Assembly (NCBI RefSeq): GCF_017356245.1
Contig: NZ_JAFMZZ010000001.1
Location: forward strand, 3,224,533 to 3,288,532
Length of the DNA stretch: 64,000 nucleotides
DNA from: Bordetella petrii
Lineage (GTDB): Bacteria; Pseudomonadota; Gammaproteobacteria; Burkholderiales; Burkholderiaceae_B
Reading direction: 5' to 3'
Below the pieces are notes generated by a model that was not told where the DNA came from, ran no database searches, and saw only the letters and a program-made list of their open reading frames with translations. Every line of letters begins with the position of its first letter. Position 1 is the stretch's first letter. Both the position numbers and the translations under genes were made by a program. Below are positions 1 to 12,236 of the stretch, piece after piece.

Positions 1-913
1 CTTCTTTCTTCACCGGCTTGACCAGATCCTCGCGCTTGACCCCCATCCACATGGCGAGGGCGGCGGCGACGAATACCGAGGAATAGATGCCGAACCAGAT
101 GCCGATGGTGAGCGCCAGCGCGAAGTAGTGCAGCGACGGGCCGCCGAAGAACAGCATGGCCAGCACCATCATCTGGGTCGAACCGTGGGTGATGATGGTG
201 CGCGAGATGGTCTGGGTGATGGCGCTGTTGATGATTTCCTGCACGCTGGCCTTGCGCTGCTTGCGGAAGTTTTCGCGGATCCGGTCCATGATGACCACGG
301 ATTCGTTCACCGAGTAGCCCAGCACCGCCAGCACCCCGGCCAGCACCGACAGCGAGAATTCCCACTGGAAGAAGGCGAAGAAGCCCAGGATGATGACCAC
401 GTCGTGCAGGTTGGCGATCACGCCCGCCACGGCGAACTTCCATTCGAAGCGCATGCCCAGGTAGATCATGATGCCGATCACCACGAACAGCAGCGCCATC
501 AGGCCGTTGTGCAGCAGTTCCTGGCCGACCTGAGGGCCCACGAATTCGACGCGGCGCAGTTCGGCGGTGGAGTCAGCGGCCTTCAGCGCGCCCATCACGG
601 CGTCGCTCTGGGTGGCGGATGTCTGGCCCTCGGTAATGGGCAGGCGGATCATCACGTCGTGCGAGGTGCCGAAATTCTGCACCTGGAAGTCGGTGTAGCC
701 CAGCTTGGACACCGCGCTGCGCACGCTGTCGAGCTGCGCGGTCTGCGCGTAGTTGACCTCCATGACCGTGCCGCCGGTGAATTCGATCGACAGGTGAAAG
801 CCGCGCGTGATGATGAAGAACACCGCCGCCAGGAACGTGACCAGGCTGATGATGTTCAGCACCAGCGCGTGGCGCATGAACGGTATGGTGCGATGAATAC
901 GGAAGAATTCCAT
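1..913 (-). CDS. secF: SecF, protein translocase subunit (3' end cut by window edge)
   Basis: SecF is an inner-membrane RND-type partner of SecD that uses the proton motive force to help SecYEG export proteins. The frame is open from an ATG at 913 to the window edge, 304 codons, close to the usual length of about 310, so only a few residues are missing. Residues 17-35 form the first membrane helix, followed by the family motif FTGG at 45-48; more hydrophobic segments follow in the C-terminal half. The visible end is rich in Lys and Glu. It lies 51 bases downstream of secD in the usual yajC-secD-secF order. Confidence 0.96.
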   Translation of the reverse strand, partial: MEFFRIHRTIPFMRHALVLNIISLVTFLAAVFFIITRGFHLSIEFTGGTVMEVNYAQTAQLDSVRSAVSKLGYTDFQVQNFGTSHDVMIRLPITEGQTSATQSDAVMGALKAADSTAELRRVEFVGPQVGQELLHNGLMALLFVVIGIMIYLGMRFEWKFAVAGVIANLHDVVIILGFFAFFQWEFSLSVLAGVLAVLGYSVNESVVIMDRIRENFRKQRKASVQEIINSAITQTISRTIITHGSTQMMVLAMLFFGGPSLHYFALALTIGIWFGIYSSVFVAAALAMWMGVKREDLVKPVKKE

Positions 914-964
914 GTTTCGCCTTGCTTCTTGTCGGTGCCCGGGCGGGTGGTCCGCCCGGCAGGG

Positions 965-2845
965 TCAGTTTTCCTTGGGTTTCCAGATCGTGCCGATGGA
1001 AATCCGGGCGAGCTTCTTCTTGCGGCCGTACCACAGGTTGGCCAGCGCCCGCACACCCACCACCGACGTGAACATCGAGGTGACGATGCCCAGGCAGTGC
1101 ACCACGGCGAAGCCGCGGATGGGGCCCGAACCGAAAGCCAGCAGCGCCAGGCCGACGATGAGCGTGGTGAGGTTGGAGTCGAGGATGGTGCCCCAGGCGC
1201 GCTCGAAGCCGTGGTGGATGGCCTGCTGCGGCGAGGCGCCGTTGCGCAGTTCTTCGCGGATGCGCTCGTTGATGAGCACGTTCGAGTCGATGGCCATGCC
1301 CAGCGTCAGCGCGATGGCCGCGATGCCCGGCAGCGTCAGCGTGGCCTGCAGCATGGACAGCAGCGCCAGCAGCAGCAGCACGTTCATGGACAGGCCGATG
1401 GTGGAAAACACCCCGAACAGGTGGTAGTACACGATGATGAACACCGCGATCGCCAGGAACCCGTACAGCGTGGAATGGAAGCCCTTGGCGATGTTGTCGG
1501 CGCCCAGGCTGGGGCCGATGGTGCGCTCTTCGATGATGGACATGGGCGCGGCCAGCGCGCCGGCGCGCAGCAGCAGCGCGGTGTCGGCGGCTTCTTCGGC
1601 GGTCATGCTGCCCGAGATCTGCACCTGCCCGCCGGCGATTTCGCTGCGGATGACCGGCGCGGTCACGACTTCGCCCTTGCCGTTCTCGAACAGCAGGATG
1701 GCCATGCGCTTGCCGACGTTGTCGCGCGTGACGTCGCGGAAGATGCGCGCGCCCTTGCTGTCGAGCGTAAGGTGCACGGCCGCCTGCTGGGTTTGCGAAT
1801 CGCGGCCCGGCTGGGCGTCTTGCAGGTTTTCGCCGGTCAGGATGACCTGGCGGCGCACCAGGATGGGGCGGCCGTCGCGGTCGGTGTAGCGTTCCAGGCC
1901 GAAGGGCACGGTGCCGCCGGCCAGGGCCGTCTGGGCGGCCGGGGAATCGTCGACCATGCGGATTTCGAGCGTGGCGGTGCGGCCCAGCAGTTCCTTGGCC
2001 TTGGCCACGTCCTGCACGCCGGGCAGCTGGACCACGATGCGGTCGGCGCCCTGCTGCTGGATGATGGGCTCGGCCACGCCCAGTTCGTTGATGCGGTTGT
2101 GCAGGGTATTGATGTTCTGCTTCAGGGCCGAGTCCTGCACGCGGGTGACGGCGGCCGGGCTCAGCATGCCGACCAGGGCGGGGTGGCCGGCGTCTTCGCT
2201 TTCGGTGAATTGCAGGTCGGGCAGGCGAGTGCGCAGCGTGGTGTAGGCGCGGTCGCGCTCGTCGTCGCTGGCGAAGGTGGCCAGCACCGAGGTACCCGCG
2301 CGCTCGACGCCGCGGCTGGGGATTTTTTCATCGCGCAGGGTGGTGCGCACGTCGGCCGCCAGCGAGTCGTAGCGGGCGGTCAGGGCGCCCTGCATGTCGA
2401 CCTGCAGCAGGAAGTGCACGCCGCCGCGCAGGTCCAGCCCCAGGTACATGGGCTTGGGCTCGAACCAGCCCAGGGTGCGCATCCAGGGCGGCGAGGCGGG
2501 CAGCAGGTTCAGGGCAACGGTGTATTGCGGGTCGTCGGCGACGGTGTTCAGCGATTTGTCGAGCAGGTCGCGCGCCTGCAGCTGCACGTCGGTGGACGGG
2601 AAGCGGGCGCGGATGGTGCCCAGCGTGCCGTTCTGCTCGTAGTAGACGCTGGTGGCCGGTATGTTGCCGGCCGCCAGGATCTGCTGAACCCGGTCGAGCG
2701 TGGCGTTGTCGACCTTGACGGTGGCCTTGGCGCTGGAAACCTGGACGGCGGGGGACTCGCCGTAGAAATTGGGCAGGGTGTAAAGCAGGCCGATGACGAC
2801 CGCGACCAGCACCGTGATGTACTTCCAGAGGGGATAGCGGTTCAT
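965..2845 (-). CDS. secD: SecD, protein translocase subunit
   Basis: SecD (626 aa) forms a complex with SecF and YajC in the inner membrane and pulls exported proteins across late in translocation. It has an N-terminal helix at about residues 8-24, the hallmark GLDLRGG at 136-142 that opens the periplasmic P1 domain, and a C-terminal block of five hydrophobic helices with a conserved GMAIDSNVLI-type segment. The length is typical. An intrinsic terminator lies just upstream on the same strand, so secDF may rely on readthrough or on its own promoter. Confidence 0.97.
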   Translation of the reverse strand: MNRYPLWKYITVLVAVVIGLLYTLPNFYGESPAVQVSSAKATVKVDNATLDRVQQILAAGNIPATSVYYEQNGTLGTIRARFPSTDVQLQARDLLDKSLNTVADDPQYTVALNLLPASPPWMRTLGWFEPKPMYLGLDLRGGVHFLLQVDMQGALTARYDSLAADVRTTLRDEKIPSRGVERAGTSVLATFASDDERDRAYTTLRTRLPDLQFTESEDAGHPALVGMLSPAAVTRVQDSALKQNINTLHNRINELGVAEPIIQQQGADRIVVQLPGVQDVAKAKELLGRTATLEIRMVDDSPAAQTALAGGTVPFGLERYTDRDGRPILVRRQVILTGENLQDAQPGRDSQTQQAAVHLTLDSKGARIFRDVTRDNVGKRMAILLFENGKGEVVTAPVIRSEIAGGQVQISGSMTAEEAADTALLLRAGALAAPMSIIEERTIGPSLGADNIAKGFHSTLYGFLAIAVFIIVYYHLFGVFSTIGLSMNVLLLLALLSMLQATLTLPGIAAIALTLGMAIDSNVLINERIREELRNGASPQQAIHHGFERAWGTILDSNLTTLIVGLALLAFGSGPIRGFAVVHCLGIVTSMFTSVVGVRALANLWYGRKKKLARISIGTIWKPKEN

Positions 2846-2876
2846 TGGCGGCTAGGTTTCATGCGTGATGGAGCGG

Positions 2877-2901
2877 AAAAAGGCCCCCGCGGCGGGGGCC
2901 C
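2877..2901 (-). terminator. Intrinsic terminator between yajC and secD
   Basis: Read on the minus strand, a GC-rich stem (GGCCCCC paired with GGGGGCC, bases 2882-2900) is followed directly by five T residues (2881-2877). It lies between the yajC stop and the secD start. In this position it would end part of the queA-tgt-yajC message and lower secDF transcription. Confidence 0.75.
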
Positions 2902-2911
2902 GATATGACGC

Positions 2912-3253
2912 TTACAGGTCTTTGATGGTTCCCTTGGGCAGCACGGAAGACACCGAGGTCTTCTGCATCAGCACCTCGACCGGCTTGTCGGCCAGCTGGG
3001 CGACTTCGACGGTGATGTAGGTGTCGGTAACCTTGGAGACCTTGCCCAGCATGCCGCCGGCGGTCATGACTTCGTCGCCCTTGGCCAGGTTGGCCACCAG
3101 GTTGCGGTGTTCTTTCTGGCGCTTCATCTGCGGGCGGATCATCAGGAAATAGAGGATCACGAACATCAGCACGATGGGCAGCATTCCCATCAGTGCGCTG
3201 CCTTCGGGGGCAGCCTGGGCCAGGACGAGGCCTGCGGTGTCGATAACGGACAT
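2912..3253 (-). CDS. yajC: YajC, Sec translocase accessory subunit
   Basis: YajC (113 aa) is a small single-span inner-membrane protein that joins the SecDF complex. A hydrophobic helix at about residues 21-39 is followed by the typical basic stretch MIRPQMKRQKE and a small soluble domain containing KGDEVMTAGGMLGKV, the family signature. It sits between tgt and secD, the order conserved in many proteobacteria. The 172 bases between it and tgt hold no gene. Confidence 0.96.
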   Translation of the reverse strand: MSVIDTAGLVLAQAAPEGSALMGMLPIVLMFVILYFLMIRPQMKRQKEHRNLVANLAKGDEVMTAGGMLGKVSKVTDTYITVEVAQLADKPVEVLMQKTSVSSVLPKGTIKDL

Positions 3254-3425
3254 GAAAATCTCCTGAATAATTTGTTCGGGTCAGGTTTGGGTGGTTGTGT
3301 TCTCTGTCCCCGTCCCCGCGCGAGCCTTGGACAGGGCAAGCCGACTATTGTAGCTAGGTTATGCGGGGGCGGAAGCCCGGCCGGGCCGCGGGGGGCATTT
3401 CGGCATTTGCCCCGTCCGGCGGCGG

Positions 3426-5620
<2,195 letters not shown>

Positions 5621-5778
5621 GCGGTGCGGTTCAAGTAGGGCCGGGGGAAGCGCCGGAGCAGGCGCGGGCAGGCCGGTATTGTAAGCGGCCCGCCCGGGCG
5701 GGGCGGCTTTTGGCGCTGGCGGGCCCCAGTTAGGTATGCTTGCGTCTTCGATGGCAACAGCAGCGTGGCGGACGCGGT

Positions 5779-7221
5779 ATGGCGGTACGGGCGGACAGGC
5801 GGGGCGGACGATTCAAGCAATGGCTGGCGGCGGGCGCGCTGCTGGGCGCGGCCCTGGCGGCCCAGGCTCAGGGCTTGCCCGACGAGCTGGCGCGCGCCTG
5901 GAAGGCCTCGGGCCTGCCCGGCTCGTCGCTGTCGCTGGTGGTGCAGGAACTGGGCGGGCAGCGCATGGTGGCCATCAACGCCAACGAGCCGCGCAACCCC
6001 GCGTCGGTCATGAAGCTGGTCACCACCTGGTCGGCCCTGTCCGAACTGGGGCCCAATTATGTGTGGCGCACCGAATTCCTGACCGAGCCGGGCGCGCGGC
6101 CCGACGCGCACGGCGCGCTGCCGGGGCCGCTGTACCTGCGCGCCGGCGGCGACCCCTACCTGCTGGTGCAGGACCTCTGGACGCTGTTGCGCGAACTGCG
6201 CCTGCGCGGCGTAAAGAAAATCAGCGACCTGGTCATCGACCGCAGCATATTCGGCCAGGTGTCCACCGACCCCGGCGCGTTCGACGGCGCCCCCGACCGA
6301 GCCTACAACGCCAGCCCGGACGCCCTGATGGTGGGGTTCGGCGCGCTGCGGCTGCTGTTCACCCCCGATCCGGTCGCGCACAAATGGGTGCCCATCATCG
6401 ATCCGCCCCTGCCGGGCCTGCGCATCGAGGGCCAGGTCGACTGGAGCGAGATCCGCTGCCCGGGGCCTCCCGTAGTCACCACCGACCCGGTGCTGACCCA
6501 GCAGGGCGTGTCGATCCGCCTGGGAGGCACGGTGGCCGGGTCGTGCGGCGAATTCAGCCTGTACCGGCTGGCGCTGTCGCAGCCCGAATTCGCCGAGGCC
6601 CTGTTCCGCCTGCTGTGGCGCGAACTGGGCGGCACCTTCACCGGCAAGATCCGCTCCGGCATGGTGCCCCCCGACGCGGTGGTGCTGGCCACGCACGAGT
6701 CGCTGCCGCTGGGCGAGGCCATCCGCCAGATCAACAAGCGCAGCAACAACGTCATGGCGCGCACGCTGCTGCTGACGCTGGGCGCCGAGCGCGGCCGCCG
6801 TCCCGCCAGCACCGAAAGCAGCGAGGCCGTGGCCAAGGCCGTGCTGGCCGGGCAGGGCCTGCACATGCCCGAGCTGGTCATGGACAACGGCGCCGGCCTG
6901 TCGCGCAATGCGCGGGTCTCGGCCGAAAGCCTGGCGTCGATGCTGACGCTGGCCTGGCACACGCCCCTGATGCCCGAGTTCCTGTCGTCGCTGTCCATCG
7001 CGGGGGTCGACGGCACCATGCGGCGGCGCCTGAAGGGCGAAGACACCGCTGGCATGGCCCACCTGAAAACCGGCTCGCTGCGCGACGTGCGCGCGGTGGC
7101 CGGCTATGTGCTGGGCGCCAGCGGCAAGCGCTACGTGGTGGTCAGCCTGGTCAACGACCCCAATGCCGCGGCGGTGCGGGCCTTCGACGACGCCCTGATC
7201 GCCTGGCTGGTCGGCCAGTAA
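5779..7221 (+). CDS. dacB: D-alanyl-D-alanine carboxypeptidase/endopeptidase, PBP4 family
   Basis: This is a class C low-molecular-weight penicillin-binding protein that trims or cleaves peptidoglycan cross-links in the periplasm. The 480-aa product has a signal peptide ending near Ala30. The three penicillin-binding motifs are visible: S76-x-x-K79 in PASVMK, SNN in the KRSNNVMAR segment, and KTG in HLKTGSL. The YNASPDAL block is also typical of PBP4. The frame is open upstream to a TTG at 5740, but ATG at 5779 leaves a better signal peptide. Confidence 0.93.
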   Translation: MAVRADRRGGRFKQWLAAGALLGAALAAQAQGLPDELARAWKASGLPGSSLSLVVQELGGQRMVAINANEPRNPASVMKLVTTWSALSELGPNYVWRTEFLTEPGARPDAHGALPGPLYLRAGGDPYLLVQDLWTLLRELRLRGVKKISDLVIDRSIFGQVSTDPGAFDGAPDRAYNASPDALMVGFGALRLLFTPDPVAHKWVPIIDPPLPGLRIEGQVDWSEIRCPGPPVVTTDPVLTQQGVSIRLGGTVAGSCGEFSLYRLALSQPEFAEALFRLLWRELGGTFTGKIRSGMVPPDAVVLATHESLPLGEAIRQINKRSNNVMARTLLLTLGAERGRRPASTESSEAVAKAVLAGQGLHMPELVMDNGAGLSRNARVSAESLASMLTLAWHTPLMPEFLSSLSIAGVDGTMRRRLKGEDTAGMAHLKTGSLRDVRAVAGYVLGASGKRYVVVSLVNDPNAAAVRAFDDALIAWLVGQ

Positions 7222-7306
7222 GCCGCGCCGCCCGCAAACGGTTTACGATGGCGTTGTCTGGCGCGCTGGCGTGCGCCGCCTATTTGTTTCCTGGAGACTG
7301 TCGCAC

Positions 7307-7945
7307 ATGCCTGTGCATGAAATCCGCCATCCGCTGATCCGCCACAAGCTCGGCATCATGCGCCGCGCCGACCTCAGCACCAAGAGCTTTCGCGAACTTT
7401 CCCAGGAAGTCGGCGCGCTGCTGACCTACGAGGCCTCGAAAGACCTGCCGCTGGCGCAGTCCACGGTCGAGGGCTGGTGCGGCACGGTCACGGTCGAGAA
7501 AATCGCCGGCAAGAAGGTAACAGTGGTGCCCATCCTGCGGGCCGGCATCGGCATGCTCGACGGCGTGCTCAGCCTGATCCCGGGCGCCAAGGTCAGCGTG
7601 GTGGGCGTGGCCCGCAACGAAGAAACCCTGCAGGCGCATACCTACCTGGAACGCCTGGTGGGCGAACTGGACCAACGCCTGGCGCTGATCGTCGACCCCA
7701 TGCTGGCCACGGGCGGCTCGATGCTGGCCACCATCGACATGCTCAAGCGCGCCGGCTGCCGCGAGATCCGCGCGCTGGTGCTGGTGGCGGCGCCGGTGGG
7801 CATCAAGGCCGTGCTCGACCGGCATCCCGACGTGCATATCTACACGGCTTCCATCGACGACGGCCTGAACGAGCACGGCTACATCATGCCGGGCCTGGGC
7901 GACGCCGGCGACCGCATCTTCGGCACCAAGCAGAAGGCCGAATAG
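7307..7945 (+). CDS. upp: Uracil phosphoribosyltransferase
   Basis: Upp salvages uracil by joining it to PRPP to make UMP in the cytoplasm. The 212-aa product has the standard length and start ([16 protein letters not shown]). The PRPP-binding loop [10 protein letters not shown] lies at about residues 129-139 and the uracil-binding GDAGDR region is near the C-terminus. The frame extends upstream, but ATG 7307 has a GGAGA ribosome-binding site and matches the family. It is convergent with cysG, which ends 12 bases away. Confidence 0.97.
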   Translation: MPVHEIRHPLIRHKLGIMRRADLSTKSFRELSQEVGALLTYEASKDLPLAQSTVEGWCGTVTVEKIAGKKVTVVPILRAGIGMLDGVLSLIPGAKVSVVGVARNEETLQAHTYLERLVGELDQRLALIVDPMLATGGSMLATIDMLKRAGCREIRALVLVAAPVGIKAVLDRHPDVHIYTASIDDGLNEHGYIMPGLGDAGDRIFGTKQKAE

Positions 7946-7957
7946 CGGCGGCCCCGG

Positions 7958-9382
7958 TCAGGCGGCCAGGGCCTCGGGCCCGCGCCGCCGGCCTTCCAGG
8001 TGCGCGCCGAACCAATGCAGTTCGCGCGCCAGCCCGGCCACTTCACCCACGATCAACAGCGCCGGCGCGCGCACGCCGTGGCTGCGCGCCACGGCCGCCA
8101 GCTCGGCCAGCTGGCCGCTGATTACCCGCTGCTCGGGCCGGCTGCCGTTCTCGACCAGGGCAAATGGCGTGGCGCCCGAGCGGCCGTGGCCGATCAGCCG
8201 GGCCGACAGGGTTTCGAGCTGGCCCACGCCCATGTAGAAGGCCAGCGTCTGGTGATCGCGCGCCAGGCCGGCCCAGTCCAGCGTGTCTTCGTCCTCGCGG
8301 CAGTGCGCGGTAACCAGCCGGACCGACTGTGCATGGTCGCGGTGCGTCAGCGGAATGCCGGCGTAGGCGGCGCAGGCCAGCGCCGCGGTGATGCCGGGCA
8401 CGACTTCATAGCGCACCTGGTGGGCGCGCAGGTATTCCAGTTCTTCGCCGCCGCGCCCGAAAATGAAGGCGTCGCCGCCTTTCAGGCGCACCACGCGCCG
8501 GCCGGCGCGCGCATGTTCGACCAGCAGCGCATGGATGCGCGCCTGGGTGGCGTCGTGGTCTTCGCCCGGCAGCTTGCCCACGGCCACGCGGTCGGCATCG
8601 CGCCGCGCCAGCGCCAGCACCGCCGGGCTGACCAGCCGGTCGTACAGAATGACATCGGCTTCGTTCAGCGCGCGCAGCGCCTTCAGCGTCAGCAGGCCGG
8701 GGTCGCCCGGCCCGGCGCCCACCAGCGCCACGCTGCCCGCGCCGTCGTCCTGCGGCGCCTGCAGTGCCGCTTCCAGCATGCGCTCGGCCTCGTCCGGCTG
8801 CTGTTGGCGCAGCAGGGCGGCCACCGGGCCGTCGAGCAGCCAGTCGTAGAACTTGCGGCGCTGTTTCAGGTCGGGCCGGCGTTCGCGGATGCGCGGCCGG
8901 TGGCGCGCGGCCAGGGCGGCCAGCGCGCCCAGCGAATGGTCGAACAGCGATTCCACTCGTTCGCGCAGCCGGCGCGCCAGCACCGGCGCCACCCCCGAGG
9001 ACGAGATGGCCACGACCAGCGGCGAGCGGTCGACGATGGACGGCACCTGGAACGACGACAGCTCGGCGTCGTCGACCACGTTGCTGAAGATGCGGCGCGT
9101 CTGCGCGGCCTGCGAAACCGCCGCGTTGACCGCGCGGTCGTCGGTGGCGGCCACCACCAGCCAGGCGTCGTCGAGCCAGTCGGGGCGGAACTCGCCCGCC
9201 AGGGCGCGGATGCGCCCCTGCGCGGCCAGCAGCGCCAGTTCGGGCACCAGCGCGGGCGCGCCCACGTGCACGTCGGCCGAAGCCTCGAGCAGCAGCTGCA
9301 CCTTGCGCGCGGCAATGTCGCCACCCCCCACGACCAGTACGCGGCGGCCCTGCAGATCGGCAAATAACGGGAAAAGCTTCAT
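7958..9382 (-). CDS. cysG: Siroheme synthase CysG (methyltransferase/dehydrogenase/chelatase)
   Basis: CysG makes siroheme from uroporphyrinogen III, the cofactor needed by nitrite and sulfite reductases. The 474-aa protein has an N-terminal dehydrogenase/ferrochelatase domain with the NAD-binding [13 protein letters not shown] (15-27) and, from about residue 215, a methyltransferase domain with [15 protein letters not shown] and [13 protein letters not shown]. The start at 9382 is the family start; the frame runs 15 codons further. It diverges from nirB, whose product uses siroheme, which fits a shared nitrogen-assimilation role. Confidence 0.96.
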   Translation of the reverse strand: MKLFPLFADLQGRRVLVVGGGDIAARKVQLLLEASADVHVGAPALVPELALLAAQGRIRALAGEFRPDWLDDAWLVVAATDDRAVNAAVSQAAQTRRIFSNVVDDAELSSFQVPSIVDRSPLVVAISSSGVAPVLARRLRERVESLFDHSLGALAALAARHRPRIRERRPDLKQRRKFYDWLLDGPVAALLRQQQPDEAERMLEAALQAPQDDGAGSVALVGAGPGDPGLLTLKALRALNEADVILYDRLVSPAVLALARRDADRVAVGKLPGEDHDATQARIHALLVEHARAGRRVVRLKGGDAFIFGRGGEELEYLRAHQVRYEVVPGITAALACAAYAGIPLTHRDHAQSVRLVTAHCREDEDTLDWAGLARDHQTLAFYMGVGQLETLSARLIGHGRSGATPFALVENGSRPEQRVISGQLAELAAVARSHGVRAPALLIVGEVAGLARELHWFGAHLEGRRRGPEALAA

Positions 9383-9422
9383 GAAAATCAGCCAGGCGGG
9401 GCGAACCCGCGGTAGTTCATGG

Positions 9423-9451
9423 ATCATAGGGACACGATTTCATCCCTACAA
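9423..9451 (-). promoter_or_regulatory. Predicted sigma-70 promoter of cysG
   Basis: On the minus strand TTGTAG (9451-9446) is followed after exactly 17 bases by TATGAT (9428-9423), which matches the -10 consensus at five of six positions. The predicted start of transcription is about 9416, some 34 bases before the cysG ATG. Confidence 0.6.
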
Positions 9452-9608
9452 CTTTTGATTTATTGGATTGATATAGCGATAAGTGATTAGGGGCCTGTTC
9501 AAAGGCCCGCGATGGCTCTTCGGGATATGCAATATCCATGCCATCGGCGGGCGCCTTCGGCGCGGCGCCCGGCCGCCGTGCACCGGCTGCCCAGCGGCGG
9601 GGCGCGCG

Positions 9609-9654
9609 GCACGCATGTGGTGCGCGTCCCGCATGCCACGCACCAAGTTGGACC
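9609..9654 (+). promoter_or_regulatory. Two NtrC-like activator sites upstream of nirB
   Basis: GCAC-N7-GTGC at 9609-9623 fits the NtrC consensus (TGCACC-N5-GGTGCA) in both inner half-sites. A weaker site, GCACC-N5-GGACC, lies at 9640-9654. Their centres are 31 bases apart, three helical turns, as in classic NtrC enhancers. They would sit near -97 and -66 relative to the sigma-54 promoter just downstream. Confidence 0.55.
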
Positions 9655-9686
9655 GCGGCCGGGGCGCCGCCAGGGCGGTTGGCGAT

Positions 9687-9702
9687 TGGCATGATGTTTG
9701 CT
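9687..9702 (+). promoter_or_regulatory. Sigma-54 (RpoN) promoter of nirBD-nasA
   Basis: TGGCATG-N4-TTGCT at 9687-9702 matches the sigma-54 consensus TGGCAYR-N4-TTGCW at every defined position. GG (9688-9689) and GC (9700-9701) have the invariant ten-base spacing. Transcription should start near 9713, leaving a leader of about 77 bases before nirB. This points to nitrogen-limitation control through NtrC. Confidence 0.8.
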
Positions 9703-9789
9703 TGATAGGAACCGGCGGCCAACGGCGGCTGCCGGCCGTTCCGCCCGCCGCTGCCTGACGCGCGGGCGACAAGCAAGACGAGAGACATC

Positions 9790-12228
9790 ATGGAAAAGAA
9801 ATTGAAGCTGGTGATGGTGGGCAACGGCATGGCCGGCGTGCGCACGCTGGAAGAATTGCTGAAGCTGGCGCCCGATCTGTACGAGATCACCGTGTTCGGC
9901 TCGGAGCCCTATCCCAACTACAACCGCATCCTGCTGTCGCCGGTGCTGACCGGCGAGCAGACCCTGCAGGACATCGTGCTCAATGATGTGGACTGGTACC
10001 GCTCGAATGGCATCGACCTGCGCATGAACTGCAAGGTGGCGCGCATCAACCGCGCGCGCCGCGTCGTGGTCGGCGAGGACGGCAGCGAAGTGCCATACGA
10101 CCGCCTGCTGCTGGCCACCGGGTCGAACCCGTTCATCCTGCCCATTGCCGGCAACGACCTGGACGGCGTGGTGACTTTCCGCGACATCCGCGACGTGAAC
10201 CTGATGATCGAGGCCGCCCGCACGCACAAGCGCGCGGTGGTGATCGGCGGCGGCCTGCTGGGGCTGGAAGCCGCCAGCGGCCTGGCCGCGCGCGGCATGG
10301 ACGTGTCGGTGGTGCACCTGGGCTCGGGCCTGCTCGACCGCCAGCTCGACCCGCAGGCCGCGCTGCTGCTGCAGCGCAGCCTCGAGGCGCGCGGCCTGAA
10401 GTTCCTGATGCCGCGCCAGACCGAGGCGCTGCTGGGCAACGCGCAGGGCCGCGTGCGCGCGCTGCGCTTTGCCGGCGGCGAAGAGGTCGAGGCCGACCTG
10501 GTGGTGATGGCGGTGGGCATCCGGCCCAACACCGAACTGGCCGAAAGCTGCGGCCTGTACGTCAACCGCGGCGTGGTGGTCAGCGATACGCTGCAGACCT
10601 ACGACCCGCTGATCTACGCCGTGGGCGAATGCGTCAGCCATCGCGGCACGGCCTACGGGCTGGTGGCGCCGCTGTTCGAGCAGGCCAAGGTGGCGGCCAA
10701 TCACCTGGCCATGCACGGCATCGGCCGCTACGAAGGCAGCGTGACTTCGACCAAGCTGAAAGTGACCGGCATCGACGTGTTCTCGGCCGGCGAATTCCTG
10801 GGCGGGCAGGGCACCGAAGAAATCACCTTGGCCGATCCGGTGGGCGGCGTCTACAAGAAGCTGGTGCTGAAAGACGACAAGCTGGTGGGCGCCTGCCTGT
10901 ATGGCGACACGGCCGACGGCGCCTGGTACTTCCGGCTGATCCGCGAAGGCAAGCGCATCGACGAGCTGCGCGACCAGCTGATGTTCGGCGAAAGCGCCAT
11001 CGGCGGCGACACCGGCCACGCCGGCGAGAACCGCGCCATCGGCATGGCCGACAGCGCCGAAGTGTGCGGCTGCAATGGCGTGTGCAAGGGCACCATCGTC
11101 AAGGCCATCCGCGACAAGGGCCTGTTCACCGTCGACGAAATCAAGAAGCACACCAAGGCCGCCAGTTCGTGCGGGTCGTGCACGGGGCTGGTGGAGCAGA
11201 TCCTGATCAACTGCGTGGGCGGCGCGGCCGACGTCAAGCCGAAGTCCGAGAAAGCCCTTTGCGGGTGCACCGACCTGACGCATGGCGAAGTGCGCAAGGC
11301 CATCCGCCAGCACCACCTGACCACCATCGCCGACGCCATGCATTTCATGGAATGGCGCACCCCCGATGGCTGCGCCACGTGCCGCCCGGCCCTGAACTAC
11401 TACCTGCTGTCCACCTGGCCGGGCGAAGCGCGCGACGACGGCCAGTCGCGCCTGGCCAACGAGCGCATGCACGCCAACATCCAGAAAGACGGCACGTATT
11501 CGGTGGTGCCGCGCATGTGGGGCGGCGTGACCAACCCGTCGGAACTGCGCCGTATTGCCGACGTGGCCGACAAGTACGCCATTCCGCTGGTCAAGGTTAC
11601 CGGCGGCCAGCGCATCGACTTGCTGGGCGTGAAGAAAGAAGACCTGCCCAAAGTGTGGGCCGACCTGGACATGCCGTCGGGGCATGCCTATGGCAAAAGC
11701 CTGCGCACGGTGAAGACCTGCGTGGGCAGCGAGTACTGCCGCTTCGGCACTCAGGATTCCACCGGCATGGGCATCGCCCTGGAAAAAGACCTGGTGGGCA
11801 TGTGGAGCCCGCACAAGGTCAAGCTGGCGGTGTCGGGCTGCCCGCGCAACTGCGCCGAATCGGGCATCAAGGACGTGGGCATCATCGCCGTGGATTCGGG
11901 CTGGGAACTGTACGTGGGCGGCAACGGCGGCATCAAGACCGAAGTGGCGCAGTTCTTCGCCAAGGTCAAGACCGCCGAAGAAGTGCTGGAGTACAGCGGC
12001 GCGTTCCTGCAGCTGTACCGCGAAGAAGCCTTTTACCTGGAGCGCACGGTGCACTACCTGGCGCGCGTCGGCCTGGAGCACGCCAGGGCGCGCGTCGTCG
12101 AAGACGCCGCCAACCGCGCCGAGCTTTATGCGCGCCTGAAGTTCGCGCTGTCGTTCGAGGCCGACCCCTGGGAAGCGCGCCGCGAAACCGCGCCCGCCGC
12201 CCGTGAATTCCAATCCCTGACCGTGTGA
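9790..12228 (+). CDS. nirB: Assimilatory nitrite reductase [NAD(P)H], large subunit
   Basis: NirB reduces nitrite to ammonium in the cytoplasm with electrons from NAD(P)H through FAD, Fe-S clusters and siroheme. In its 812 aa the order is an FAD/NAD reductase fold (VMVGNGMAGVRTLEEL at 8-23 and VIGGGLLGLEAASGLA near 148-165), BFD-like Fe-S segments with CGCNGVC and CGSC and then CGC and CATC, and a siroheme/4Fe-4S reductase domain. The cluster ligands are visible as C644, C650, C684 and C688 in the TCVGSEYC and CPRNC motifs. It leads an operon with nirD and nasA. Confidence 0.96.
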   Translation: MEKKLKLVMVGNGMAGVRTLEELLKLAPDLYEITVFGSEPYPNYNRILLSPVLTGEQTLQDIVLNDVDWYRSNGIDLRMNCKVARINRARRVVVGEDGSEVPYDRLLLATGSNPFILPIAGNDLDGVVTFRDIRDVNLMIEAARTHKRAVVIGGGLLGLEAASGLAARGMDVSVVHLGSGLLDRQLDPQAALLLQRSLEARGLKFLMPRQTEALLGNAQGRVRALRFAGGEEVEADLVVMAVGIRPNTELAESCGLYVNRGVVVSDTLQTYDPLIYAVGECVSHRGTAYGLVAPLFEQAKVAANHLAMHGIGRYEGSVTSTKLKVTGIDVFSAGEFLGGQGTEEITLADPVGGVYKKLVLKDDKLVGACLYGDTADGAWYFRLIREGKRIDELRDQLMFGESAIGGDTGHAGENRAIGMADSAEVCGCNGVCKGTIVKAIRDKGLFTVDEIKKHTKAASSCGSCTGLVEQILINCVGGAADVKPKSEKALCGCTDLTHGEVRKAIRQHHLTTIADAMHFMEWRTPDGCATCRPALNYYLLSTWPGEARDDGQSRLANERMHANIQKDGTYSVVPRMWGGVTNPSELRRIADVADKYAIPLVKVTGGQRIDLLGVKKEDLPKVWADLDMPSGHAYGKSLRTVKTCVGSEYCRFGTQDSTGMGIALEKDLVGMWSPHKVKLAVSGCPRNCAESGIKDVGIIAVDSGWELYVGGNGGIKTEVAQFFAKVKTAEEVLEYSGAFLQLYREEAFYLERTVHYLARVGLEHARARVVEDAANRAELYARLKFALSFEADPWEARRETAPAAREFQSLTV

Positions 12229-12236
12229 GACCCCTT

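Noticed and set aside
128..2908. A 926-codon open frame on the plus strand opposite secF-secD, and similar long frames opposite nirB, cysG and others
   Set aside because: In this high-GC DNA the antisense strand is open by chance. The translations are His-, Gly- and Arg-rich with no domain, while the opposite strand has clear known genes.
9460..9490. TTGAT-like repeats before nirB as a possible FNR site
   Set aside because: The second half-site (ATCAA) is missing at the right spacing, and the assimilatory gene set and sigma-54 promoter favour nitrogen control over oxygen control.
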